DNA of 52,267 nt, from contig CAZCJA010000005.1 in assembly GCA_964499015.1 (NCBI GenBank), forward strand, positions 1 through 52,267, in the 5' to 3' direction. A model generated the notes under the pieces. It made no database searches, had not been told where the DNA came from, and saw only the letters and a program-made list of their open reading frames with translations. Both the position numbers and the translations under genes were made by a program. How positions within the stretch are numbered: the first letter of the stretch is position 1; each line of letters opens with the position of its first letter. Below are positions 12,001 through 16,081 of the stretch, piece after piece. The stretch is from CAZCJA01 sp964499015. Lineage in GTDB: Bacteria; Elusimicrobiota; Elusimicrobia; F11.

Positions 12001-13061
12001 TCTACGCCCACTACGCCCAGCTTCCGTACGATCTTGGTTTCCGCTTAACCGTCGTCGATACGCCGCCGGACAGCTTTGAAACAATGATCAAGACGCCGCA
12101 TTTGATGTGGGAAAAACCGCTTCCGCGCCGCGGCTCTATTCAACCTGCTGTTACGGTGGTTCTGTCGTTGGTTGGCGTGTTCGCCTATGGCGCGTTGAAC
12201 GATCCCAATTTTGTCACGCACGTGCTGCTTCTCGTCGCGGGTGTCGCCGGTTTCTGGACGTTGCTCAGTATTAATCCCCGGCGCACGCCCTCTACGTTGG
12301 CCGTATTGACCGCGTGGGGGTTGGTTTTTGCCTTCCCGACAATGATCGCGCATGGGTTGCTGCATTTAATTTCTTGGGAAACATCGCTATGGCAATCGTT
12401 TGCTGTGGCGATGACCGCGTATGGCGCGCTTATTTTAAGCAGCCACCGCAGTCATCAGAAGAAATACGGTTCGCACAGCCACGCCGACCAGATCAACGCG
12501 GTTTTGTCCGCGACGCCGGTTAGTTTGGGCGTGAACGGCGCCACGCTGCGCGCGGCGCTGCAGGAAAGCCCGGTGCTTAATCAGAATCCGCTCGATATCG
12601 TGTTTATCGACGCCTCGCTCGACCTGCATGTGAACGAGTTAATGAACAGCCTTCATCCTCTGCGGCATACGGTGTTGGTTGTGGATTCGTCGCGCGCGGA
12701 AGATGAGATCGCGGGGCTGGTCGGCGGCCGGCGCAATATCACCGTGGTCAACGGCTATGGCACCAACGTTATTACGGACCAGGGGATTTACCTGGCGGAA
12801 TTGGAACGCATGTTCCGGTTGTCGCCGATCTCGTATCCGGCCGTGAACGCGGTGATGAACAACGACGCCGGAATAAATGTGGTGAGTTCGGCGCATGCGC
12901 CGGCCTTTATCTTTGACGGATTGTCGGCGGACTCCATGTTCGTGCGCCAAAACACCAACTACCTCATCATTAATGAACTGCTGGAGGTGTTGAAGAGCTT
13001 TACGGCGGTGCCGCTGGAGAAAATTATGAAGGTGAACTGGAAGGCGTTGATTGCCGCATAA
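1..13061 (+). CDS. Giant modular membrane protein with internal prepilin-like segments and a GH77-like domain (5' partial)
   Basis: The frame is open to the left edge of the window; TTG at 42 is only the first in-window start codon, so the true start lies upstream. Residue numbers here count from that TTG (4,339 residues to the TAA at 13059). The protein is a chain of blocks, each opening with a hydrophobic segment, at about residues 53, 249, 585, 1331, 2328, 2561, 2959, 3251, 3464, 3700 and 4031. Most of these segments follow basic residues and look like type IV prepilin signals. Between them are soluble domains: a duplicated domain A (about 285-577 and 3747-4030), a duplicated domain B (about 3283-3463 and 3517-3699), a GH77 amylomaltase-like domain (about 1500-2160), a polytopic stretch (about 2330-2530), and a C-terminal soluble domain (about 4150-4339) that I do not recognise. 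Function is unknown. A scaffold or processed polyprotein linked to alpha-glucan metabolism is conceivable but unproven. The stop codon lies 4 bases from a convergent tRNA gene. Confidence 0.93.
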   Translation, partial: GTSKNRYPSREAVLSELVARAANGWPNSTRALQRGEYADYTLYRAAREHRIDLPKDASQPPYALSGLTSLEMAAALALAAFVLYFTAPWIGLVVGVALTRLPFTPNEIKMLRAKGLKSLEKLKSIDLLQWLKEKKISKWNVRAIQSALALYGQRTKTGPDPRYVLKAPKNLLNRELPSAGWSMDGSSIGVPLWRKLRENKLVRYRQIIQMSELELIDLGFSSDDIVRIQRELALYDLRLAMTKDDVIVWELSQSAKDRHSNGFAVLEIPAALVLLAAAAYEPVLTLGVFSVTAVLGMAFVYKRRESDKLHILRENFEIFKKRLADGLTSKDNKDRRVEMTLAQIWVEPKKYDAEHIESWNQAMIELIDAVLRHNLRPDDFNKLHELMKPTYRVVRSMETFDHINKKTAADLAAFRKFMAEWAPTPDMSRVSPDDGKPRPINVGPGDYTVVLAEPGDAEGTAVKDIVYTTDELLGFEGRANSWESNDGKTVFEIQRVTQKVSEINTVGWDRRLLEEIIAASRTRAEKYVRIIPPAAVYETLHAVPAHSLFTHYSRLPYDLGFRLTLRAPAVFKQLYTEATYLTWELPLAQQTPPTARKGRMSLELLVALTALGSSFFYIAALATGLDQKQAALLSMALGVVGMALGSSGGKADMSADELRAFDAFYELLEKYVHLVTAGAAEHNVADLSLEVAAAYHRDITPVLARIGADNIREPRGRRVVDLLRHAAIPESARDDERFKQTRRHLRNLNSGSDLWPTSLVGNYVVAITPASDYYVNMGLKLTGAGLYALSVKRRGFVYILSVRKIGEKEETYYFVGKKTVLTEIGVVPGHEIERTIVGVSRLVENAFARRELGENRDASNLAIIELLGTAQSMSVTARHNKMADSLLVLRQVLDKYKLPLTAQPIQIFRKNIRAAMAAADPDAFLTKMVGMESVYPSNSDHFSFLPLEKLNLYHKGFNHEILTLSLAGSAKEGFTLSIHAAGPSPVLMGRYRWHRKDRQFKPSLMLADLIDLNAPRVDSALLPQHMAAPSRDAFSLSEVLIQTGLSQSAHGEAALQRLVDRGLLTYRNGTVLREELELLMKIARKLTNEKISIAHLVYLTQNVNEVTSYMVEKNTSEYRRVDGLITANTSVYIPTSPKYKADHMVSRDDAFYIWAEYELLKRAGPFATFQESAQIVGRKGGWIGDEKDEVRQTADGRSVWLMVGREARFRADALRQWTEDVYASDEPLPKKPTFIQAALLKQVNIHYANQGGPVITGVEAMALLGLSENQRKNFADYFKATKTGKPLWVEKRGVRFYLKKNLEEFKAEIRAGEDVALDPQMTTKRRLGATKMLGQMRSGRERSGRTTLDVLAALILVLPIIMVGSVFWRLFLRRKMGHETIITHPSGAIGVFKGEQLVEIKDGARLFEEEDAIPDDLREPYLDLLRVNDLVYQYQRRPEGYHVRYLPLTRPSLADRAVFAVNRLRNWRFMLSSALPAAKFVSPATAGLRNMAGIYMALFQMRSKADWGVASYKNMEMAVTYLKKIGHNLLQLPPIRLSSAGNSPYSVNSSKALEDLYIDVDAWAHELAGLGLLDPEWFAYRNRINGEVERLRRLDKVDYDAVRGLKTDAMDVLWKSFRKNTGSAAYQQFEQFRRDESQWLDDTMLYLILKKANIEAEAAAKGNFDDLKKWDWRLWEEKLRDRDPEAMAAAKARYQEQILFGSYLQFVAHRQFGRFEKHAAKNGIGLVPDVPFAVDGEDLYRNRDVFGLELKDPSKPYSRPTTQGVGAESSYPLGQYWLFYPFVWTYEKTLPFIIDMMRFARRIGAYVRMDHVLGYFRTYHYTVDVKRQVTLQETGLYDKMVEYQTAALASINEAEQLLIAEKAVHLMEDFFTQKWALMPEPIRSLFPDDAVDLTFQNGGILPDSMIRIVRPMGSEEIKRGKADGENWKYEKDVENLVFGGEQHVKFIRVSGSHDVGDYDADKPLQRWRPMLNYLLGDIEETDAVGLAYYKLNPRAEEYLSEILRFIQETGSVTVWELLGNLPRKILQSTIEMGGYNLFPAIWGEAKMAGGKANTFHVWNHVENALVNGGLPDSETIRQRWEDLLRTEQDIANKKEWLDDFVGAGNWTDADVHTFTPNVHEAYLESIYSSPARISVVNWMDILGLGAEYRINAPGFLDQWRARMPADVTLEDLLSAADQVSGASQRAIDATALLRRLVEKGHRKTAPPHSGAPIVQAATPAVGGSMIQLRRLDITGHPYQIDAFTRAESGQSVRDVNLTLHFKNGKTKTIPMRSAAITPESFTHGLPADVQKWTAYWYPTQLGQVKFTIQISDGAVSKKGALETVTKNADLNPLSSNYARRGIATFELSAALMAMGGTIWALLAQIRAGELLQQQGDPLDLQSWATILLGGYLVSFVVFTVLWAFFVNYADRAKVRDDISPLTFIRASSNLFLIFLTSLMMVAVLFPPTMMAGAYWAAGILAVVAIAPFAIIFRTNYQDSIGARAYLFFMAVSYAAMLFLFNTWYFWLENFLPSSNSIGFIATFAVVGTLLILERSVEIAKRLGGKNNVFVDHGDGPKVTQADLRRADLRARRKGMTAFELSAAMVLTMALVYGITMGGAGPAFWTALGIGVTLGMTRLVPAPDGRSARELLEAGAGTLDIIEASARELETVDHYEHALKIREMVRAYRLYRETHTEEDLGEGTHAAVNVNNLRNVQLLINERFFGELFTQARARIASHPNAVRLVLDHVKATLVKEYVHYGSPERLYMPFDLMHRELELAGVDADTSGYRIWARSVISAFVHEEALGFLEMGNYLASRGWTAASLQAAVAGMEHPFSMLSAGRRAFGVTSLTTTHTLDTFTGIKYGMVLNDLMSSGRREGINRVFDYVLKWEIEEGRVIPGANYQFYPSAFWFVFDENYFGGRYFNASPKGPEDWGNFVIIALRSAFPVMATLLSANNKSKKEKEIKKKEDKKRKHRSRWFEDRRRKRPGKGMVNLELLSAMTMTLPFVMVGMAFQKATGRIRLLKEEKEKLRTVIQDEADVFVQRFYPQMTAGERAEKAAELAGKISYFDVYPRIVHIIERTTRWGLGVFTLGAAVVWVAIGTGPALALVFFGFILLGIQYVTFALLNYTSFSFRQTGHMGALELWSFKKGTETAARTFAARTWARSSAAGYLRQYELFPEVVTTNKNMRRGYDAMQVWIKTGDTSALIRENNWTWSDLWASFLWLVGSVRSPIAIILSIPLIFRNNARAARRAGMAAALHERNPQDAWEFVRSVKKRRTLEGFEWGALLLFMGSLITGAPLAMAWQREKLPPQHYAFQHVRPHLSAEDNLILTAMTDVLFANRMNIKEWPNETAKFHVDARRRIRAAIDENVPAGAALSQTLEAVYAFFLLEEADFNGFKNVDKLTPAIVARFLRSPESILALDYMFNMKGDPALHERHARLSVISIASIVNKLRAATGLKFSGKNYRAIHLWRGKFVDYEKGRRERFTQPKRQGSTITATMGGLVLLVAGGYWIATHGVSPAFWATLGAVFMGALGMAATGWRHDEHEYISLRHVRTLLDAEDNAVLSGMVEVLFQRKGPIHNWPDLVHAYSPDVRRRIRIAVDRVAPREAPLSQTLEAVYNFFLLEEADFYDVPARSQLSPRTITKFLRSSDSVLLFNHVMTTKTNLNIRDRKTRMSILSILAVAERALSATNGRFPQSMWVSLNALKAKLVDFEKNGSDYHFKFKHKGMADKTLVGGLAVIAVIAAGYAAWEDPRVIVDMFTALPFLGLLGMAVQRRAAKRDPVIYMQEQYRALKKRLEDGLPSHQHEKDRRAQLTLAMLWFEPLRLDVPSLAVWEETMSIVINAVLQHNIHPRNYMQTAGLLKQATEFYRQYEHTGFVDYSDELDEFRRSIAEWKPGDGTHDTYRTHATVIGNPIPLESYDTNPSIRNDESMLFMNTIRLNGFLAHAVNDWYGSLMRVLEIRRVTDSAANHTGWNKRLVEDMMAQALLDGASAVQILPAGRVYESKHGTAPRSLYAHYAQLPYDLGFRLTVVDTPPDSFETMIKTPHLMWEKPLPRRGSIQPAVTVVLSLVGVFAYGALNDPNFVTHVLLLVAGVAGFWTLLSINPRRTPSTLAVLTAWGLVFAFPTMIAHGLLHLISWETSLWQSFAVAMTAYGALILSSHRSHQKKYGSHSHADQINAVLSATPVSLGVNGATLRAALQESPVLNQNPLDIVFIDASLDLHVNELMNSLHPLRHTVLVVDSSRAEDEIAGLVGGRRNITVVNGYGTNVITDQGIYLAELERMFRLSPISYPAVNAVMNNDAGINVVSSAHAPAFIFDGLSADSMFVRQNTNYLIINELLEVLKSFTAVPLEKIMKVNWKALIAA
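198..302 (+). other. Internal prepilin-like segment 1 of the giant protein
   Basis: Residue 53 is Gly and residue 58 is Glu (SG|LTSLEMAAALALA). A short hydrophobic hairpin follows and then a basic stretch. The Gly at -1 and Glu at +5 match the class III (type IV prepilin) spacing. No strongly basic residues directly precede this Gly, so it is a weaker example than those at 7722 and 8916. Confidence 0.5.
786..899 (+). other. Internal prepilin-like segment 2 of the giant protein
   Basis: Residues 249-254 read G|FAVLE, so Phe is at +1 and Glu at +5, preceded by KDRHSN. Two hydrophobic stretches follow, ending at LGMAFVYKRR. This segment opens duplicated domain A1. Confidence 0.55.
894..1772 (+). 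repeat. Protein-level repeat A1 in the giant protein
   Basis: Residues about 285-577 form a soluble domain homologous to the one encoded at 11277-12131. Shared landmarks in the same order are K(K)RL.DGL, KDRR...LTLA..W.EP, a GW.(R/K)RL.E motif, and LPYDLGFRLT near the end. I do not recognise the family. Confidence 0.8.
1794..1950 (+). other. Internal prepilin-like segment 3 of the giant protein
   Basis: Residues 585-590 read G|RMSLE, preceded by ARK, and continue LLVALTALGSS. Glu is at +5 and a long hydrophobic segment follows, ending in GMALGSSGGK. The core SLELLVAL closely resembles the canonical prepilin core TLIELLVAL. Confidence 0.6.
4032..4127 (+). other. Internal prepilin-like segment 4 (Asp at +5)
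   Basis: Residues 1331-1336 read G|RTTLD, preceded by RERS. Asp replaces the usual Glu at +5. The hydrophobic run contains LPIIMVG, matching LPFVMVG in segment 7, so segments 4 and 7 look like paralogous copies. The GH77-like domain follows. Confidence 0.5.
4560..6510 (+). other. GH77 4-alpha-glucanotransferase-like domain inside the giant protein
   Basis: Several amylomaltase (MalQ/GH77) landmarks appear in the family order. SPYSVNSS (about 1529) is like the SPYxxxS motif. A VPFAVDGEDLY segment is followed by PTTQGVGAESSYPLGQYW. VRMDH has Asp1797 at the nucleophile position. VTVWELLG has Glu2003 at the general acid/base position. LGLGAEYRINAPG with downstream W..R matches the C-terminal LGLGsEaRmN signature. 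The third catalytic Asp (family motif THDN) appears as NVHE (Glu2107) in HTFTPNVHEAY. The reaction in the family is transfer of alpha-1,4-glucan segments. Whether this copy is active is uncertain because of the changed third acid. Confidence 0.75.
7023..7097 (+). other. Internal prepilin-like segment 5 of the giant protein
   Basis: Residues 2328-2333 read G|IATFE, preceded by YARR and continuing LSAALMAMGG. Glu is at +5. It sits directly after the GH77-like domain and opens a polytopic stretch of about seven predicted membrane helices. Confidence 0.6.
7722..7853 (+). other. Internal prepilin-like segment 6 of the giant protein
   Basis: Residues 2561-2566 read G|MTAFE, preceded by RARRK and continuing LSAAMVLTMALVYG. 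With basic residues, Gly at -1, Met at +1, Glu at +5 and a hydrophobic helix, this is one of the two best matches to a class III signal in the protein. The FELSAA core is shared with segment 5. Confidence 0.65.
8916..9005 (+). other. Internal prepilin-like segment 7 of the giant protein
   Basis: Residues 2959-2964 read G|MVNLE, preceded by a Lys/Arg-rich linker ending in RKRPGK, and continue LLSAMTMTLPFVMVG. Glu is at +5. Together with segment 6 this is the strongest prepilin-like site. Confidence 0.65.
9888..10430 (+). repeat. Protein-level repeat B1 in the giant protein
   Basis: Residues about 3283-3463. Shares HVR..L.AEDN, then SQTLEAVY.FFLLEEADF, then T..(V/I)..FLRS with B2. The preceding hydrophobic segment starts near Gly3251 and is a degenerate version of the prepilin-like element, with no Glu at +5. 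Confidence 0.85.
10587..11138 (+). repeat. Protein-level repeat B2 in the giant protein
   Basis: Residues about 3517-3699. Second, tandem copy of domain B. The block around SQTLEAVY.FFLLEEADF is nearly identical to B1. It is preceded by a hydrophobic segment starting at Gly3464 in which the +5 position is Ala. The family is not recognised. Confidence 0.85.
11277..12131 (+). repeat. Protein-level repeat A2 in the giant protein
   Basis: Residues about 3747-4030 are the second copy of domain A. The block LPYDLGFRLT is identical to A1, and KDRR, W.EP and GWNKRLVE match A1 landmarks. Like A1, it follows a hydrophobic hairpin ending in LGMA plus basic residues. The DNA has diverged, so this is an old duplication. 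Confidence 0.8.
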
Positions 13062-13064
13062 AAC

Positions 13065-13136
13065 TGGGAACGACAGGACTTGAACCTGTAACCCCACGGA
13101 TGTAAACCGTGTGCTCCACCATTGAGCTACGTTCCC
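13065..13136 (-). tRNA. tRNA-Val (anticodon UAC)
   Basis: The reverse strand folds as a cloverleaf of 72 nt: acceptor GGGAACG/CGTTCCC, anticodon loop TTTACAT (anticodon TAC) in stem CACGG/CCGTG, and T arm ACAGG-TTCAAGT-CCTGT. The discriminator is A. The 3' CCA is not encoded, since the next bases are GTT. It is the last element of the minus-strand tRNA/protein string and lies only 4 bases from the convergent stop of the giant gene. Confidence 0.95.
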
Positions 13137-13161
13137 TTCTTAAAACAGCTTACTAATCTTT

Positions 13162-14430
13162 CTAACCGAACTTAAACCCGCGCAGGATCTGCTCAATATC
13201 GAGCAGGTAATTATCCGCTTTCTCATACGGCGCTTCGCACACCAAAATGTAACCCTTCCCTTTGCGCAGCGTGACGAAAATACGGAATTCCGTCGGCTCT
13301 CCGCGAGCGGAGCCTCCGAAATAGCGCCCCAGATAACCGTAGCCTGCCGCATACAACACATCGCGGCCGCTCAAAAACTGCAAGCTTGCTCCATCCGCAT
13401 AAACGCCGGCCAAATATTGAGCGGTCACCACGGACGAGCTCAAGCGCACCACGTGAAGTTGTCCTTCGGCTTTGAGATCGACGGTTTGAAACGAAATCAA
13501 CGCCTGCGGGCGGTAGAAGCCGAGCGTCCAATTGGAGGGAACCGCCAGCGATAGGTGGTGAAATTGGTTCTTATAAACCTGTCCGTCAATGCGGCCGCGT
13601 TCGCTCAAGTCGATTTTCGGCAAATGGGTTTTCATCTGCATGAAGTCGGCGATGTTGGAGGTTTTTTCGTCGCGTGGCGCGACCCCGACCAGGGTTTCGA
13701 TGGTGCGAATGCGTTCGGCCGTCGACGGATGCGTTCGGAAGTAAAGGTCCCAGCCTTTTTGTTCGTCGCGGTCGAGTTTGCCGAGCTGTTTCAAAAAGCG
13801 CAGCGAGCCTTGCGGATCGTAGCCCGATCGCAGCATGTACTGCAGGCCCAGGTTATCGGCCTCAAGTTCTTTGTCGCGGCTGTAGCCGAGAAGATACAGA
13901 GATGAGAAAAGATCGGCGGTGTTGGCCATCATCAGCATGGCTTCCGGGCCCAGCGTGACGGCCGCGCCGACGGTGCCGAGGATGGTCAGCGCGTTCTGGC
14001 CCATTTCTTTTTGGATCATCTGCACGCCGTGAAGCGCCGCGACGTGCGCGATTTCGTGGCCGAGCACCATCGCCAGTTCCGCTTCGTCGTTCATGCTTTC
14101 CAGCAGGCCGCGCGTGACGAATATAAACCCGCCGGGGGCGGCGAAGGCGTTGATCAAATCGTTATCGAGAACGATAAATTCATAGTCGACGGTTGGCCGG
14201 TCGGACAAGCGCGCGATTTTTTGTCCGACGCGGTTTACGTAGTCGGTCACCGCCGTGCTTTCCAGGACGCGGTACTGCTCGAGGATTTGTTTTTTTGTTT
14301 CTTCGCCGATCTTGCGTTCCGATTCGGGGGACAAGAGGCGCGCGTGCACTTTATGCGTGGCCGGGTTGCGAATGCAGGCCGCTGCGGTGATGACGGCGGC
14401 GCCGGCGATGAGAAGCCACGCGCGTTTCAT
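13162..14430 (-). CDS. M48 family metalloprotease, probable lipoprotein (BepA/YggG-like)
   Basis: Zinc-dependent endopeptidase predicted to be anchored in the periplasm. The N-terminus has a basic, hydrophobic signal ending in a lipobox-like ITAAAC with Cys19. The catalytic motif HEIAH is at residues 125-129, and a downstream ELEAD motif (188-192) supplies the expected third zinc ligand region. Family members of this type (BepA, LoiP) act in outer-membrane protein quality control. The C-terminal 120 residues, including a VPSNWTLGF segment, are not recognisable as TPR, so this is not a full BepA. It starts within the end of the glycosyltransferase gene (ATGA overlap), so the two are translationally coupled. 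Confidence 0.88.
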   Translation of the reverse strand: MKRAWLLIAGAAVITAAACIRNPATHKVHARLLSPESERKIGEETKKQILEQYRVLESTAVTDYVNRVGQKIARLSDRPTVDYEFIVLDNDLINAFAAPGGFIFVTRGLLESMNDEAELAMVLGHEIAHVAALHGVQMIQKEMGQNALTILGTVGAAVTLGPEAMLMMANTADLFSSLYLLGYSRDKELEADNLGLQYMLRSGYDPQGSLRFLKQLGKLDRDEQKGWDLYFRTHPSTAERIRTIETLVGVAPRDEKTSNIADFMQMKTHLPKIDLSERGRIDGQVYKNQFHHLSLAVPSNWTLGFYRPQALISFQTVDLKAEGQLHVVRLSSSVVTAQYLAGVYADGASLQFLSGRDVLYAAGYGYLGRYFGGSARGEPTEFRIFVTLRKGKGYILVCEAPYEKADNYLLDIEQILRGFKFG

Positions 14431-15356
14431 CGCAGCATTTCCAAAACTTTGGCTTCCACCGTTTTCACCGGGAGATCTTTGAGCGGATCGTTTTTTATAA
14501 CGACGGTCGTGCCTGTGCCGAGCGGCCGGCAGCGGTCCGGATTAAACGAACCGAAGAGGGACAGGACGGGTGTGCCCACAGCGGCCGCGATATGCCCGGG
14601 GCCGGAATCACCGCCGATAAAGAGGGCCGACTCCGCCAAAAGCGTGCGGATTTCAGGCAGCGCGCGGTCGATATGCAGTTCCACGCGGCCGTTTGTTTTT
14701 AATTGAGTCATAAAAGGTTCATCGTTCTTCGCGCCGACCACGGCCACAGTGTAGTCGGGCAGCGCCCGTGCGAGGTTTTGGATCAGCTCGCGCCACAGCG
14801 GAATCGGCCAATTTTTCCGTTCCGGATCGCCGGAGAACGGGTGCATGGCGATTTGTTTTTTGGTGTTGCCCTTGTTTACGCTCAACTCCGGAAAATAGTT
14901 TCCGGTGTCTTTACCGGTCCACGCGGAAACCAGGCGCAGATGATCGTCGATAATATGTCCGGGTTTATAACGATACGCGTGCGTAAGGAAAAACTGGCTC
15001 GAGCGGCGTTTGTAGCCGATGCGCGTAGGAATGCCGGCCAGGAGAGCGGAAACGCTGCGCCGCCATTCGGTATTCAAGATCAAAGCGATGTCGTAACGGG
15101 CGGCGCGGATCTCGCGCAAGGTGTCTAAATACCGTTTAAACCCGCCTTTTTGGCGCCCCGGAGAGGTGTCCCAAAAAGGGTCGGAGGCATGAATCTGCGC
15201 AAATAAAGGCTGATTTTCGAACAATCCGGCGGCATATTCTTTGACCCAAATTGAGATTCGAGCCGCCGGGTATAGCGTTTTTAACGCTTGGGCCGCAGGC
15301 AGTGCCATGACGGTATCGCCTAGGTTGTCGAGGCATATTATAAGGAAGCTCTTCAT
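14427..15356 (-). CDS. Glycosyltransferase family 9 (heptosyltransferase-like)
   Basis: A 309-residue GT-B fold protein of the ADP-heptose:LPS heptosyltransferase family. It has the typical N-terminus (LIICLDNLGDTVMALPAAQAL), a mid-protein MHPFSG...KNWP nucleotide-sugar segment, and a C-terminal FIGGDSGPGHIAAAVGTPVL motif. It is expected to add a heptose or related sugar to the LPS core on the cytoplasmic face. It lies 34 nt after tRNA-Thr and overlaps the M48 gene by 4 nt. No Shine-Dalgarno site precedes its ATG; a TATGAT hexamer lies 11 nt upstream. The exact acceptor is unknown. Confidence 0.9.
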   Translation of the reverse strand: MKSFLIICLDNLGDTVMALPAAQALKTLYPAARISIWVKEYAAGLFENQPLFAQIHASDPFWDTSPGRQKGGFKRYLDTLREIRAARYDIALILNTEWRRSVSALLAGIPTRIGYKRRSSQFFLTHAYRYKPGHIIDDHLRLVSAWTGKDTGNYFPELSVNKGNTKKQIAMHPFSGDPERKNWPIPLWRELIQNLARALPDYTVAVVGAKNDEPFMTQLKTNGRVELHIDRALPEIRTLLAESALFIGGDSGPGHIAAAVGTPVLSLFGSFNPDRCRPLGTGTTVVIKNDPLKDLPVKTVEAKVLEMLR

Positions 15357-15390
15357 GTACGGGGGGCATCATACTAGATGGGAAAAAAAT

Positions 15391-15463
15391 AGCCGAGAGT
15401 CGGGATCGAACCGACGACCTGCCGCTTACGAAGCGGCTGCTCTACCAGCTGAGCTACCTCGGC
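15391..15463 (-). tRNA. tRNA-Thr (anticodon CGU)
   Basis: 73-nt cloverleaf on the minus strand: acceptor GCCGAGG paired with TCTCGGC (last pair G-U), anticodon loop TTCGTAA (CGT) closed by GCCGC/GCGGC, and T arm GTCGG-TTCGATC-CCGAC. The discriminator is U and CCA is not encoded. A T-rich run follows directly. It lies between the DUF2721 gene (30 nt upstream) and the GT9 gene. Confidence 0.95.
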
Positions 15464-15493
15464 GAGAAATCTGCTAACGAACCTTTCGTTGTT

Positions 15494-15937
15494 TTAGCGA
15501 AGATGGGGCTCTATGTCCAGCTGGAGCGCTTTCAGCGCCATCGACGTATCATGCAAGAAGAACATCGCCGACACCGTCAGCGAAAGAATACTGCAGACGA
15601 AAAAAGCCAGGATCAGTCCTTGATAAGCGACGCCCGCGACGAAGAAAAAGATCAACCCGAAGATCATCAGGCTGGAAAAAATGATGCTCACGGTATTGAA
15701 GGCCACCGAAAGGCGCAGCGTGCTTGAGCGCCGGAGAAGAACGCGCAGCTGTTCGCGGGACGCGTCGTTGGATTGCTGGCTGGATTCCAGCTCGTTCGCT
15801 AAAGATCGCGAACGGTCGACGACGCGGCCGAGACGGTTCGTTAAGGACAAGAGGATAAGACCGGCCGCGGAAATGAGAACCACGGGCAGCAAGGACAACT
15901 GGAGAAACTTGGCGAAGGCGTCGATCGTATCGTTCAT
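15494..15937 (-). CDS. DUF2721 family small membrane protein
   Basis: 147 residues starting MNDTIDAFAKFLQLSLLPVV. There are three hydrophobic segments at about 10-33, 80-103 and 108-132. The hydrophilic stretch between the first two includes NRLGRVVDRSR, typical of DUF2721 (family of unknown function). A longer reading from 15982 would run into tRNA-Phe and is rejected. The ATG lies only 10 nt after the tRNA-Phe 3' end; the leader TATTCTCTTC has no Shine-Dalgarno. The mRNA may therefore arise by 3' processing of the tRNA. Confidence 0.82.
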   Translation of the reverse strand: MNDTIDAFAKFLQLSLLPVVLISAAGLILLSLTNRLGRVVDRSRSLANELESSQQSNDASREQLRVLLRRSSTLRLSVAFNTVSIIFSSLMIFGLIFFFVAGVAYQGLILAFFVCSILSLTVSAMFFLHDTSMALKALQLDIEPHLR

Positions 15938-15947
15938 GAAGAGAATA

Positions 15948-16020
15948 TGCCGAGGGTCAGAATCGAACTGACGACACCACACTTTTCAGGCGTGTGCTCT
16001 ACCAACTGAGCTACCTCGGC
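15948..16020 (-). tRNA. tRNA-Phe (anticodon GAA)
   Basis: 73-nt cloverleaf: acceptor GCCGAGG/CCTCGGC, anticodon loop CTGAAAA (GAA) in stem CACGC/GTGTG with one G-U pair, and T arm GTCAG-TTCGATT-CTGAC. The discriminator is A and CCA is not encoded. It sits 61 nt after the GT-C/TPR gene stop and 10 nt before the DUF2721 start. Confidence 0.95.
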
Positions 16021-16081
16021 AGGAAATTGGAAAAAAAGACGGCCTGATCTTACTCAAAAGGCGTATCGCCGACAACCGTGT

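Noticed and set aside
10431..12200. Hydrophobic module starts at Gly3464, Gly3700 and Gly4031 (and Gly3251 at 9792) as full prepilin motifs
   Set aside because: They keep Gly before a hydrophobic stretch, and the later three have preceding basic residues, but +5 is Ala, Thr or Ala, so they are counted only as degenerate relatives.
15938..15982. Longer N-terminus for the DUF2721 protein (start at 15982)
   Set aside because: The added 15 residues are encoded by the tRNA-Phe gene, and the shorter start gives a normal family N-terminus.
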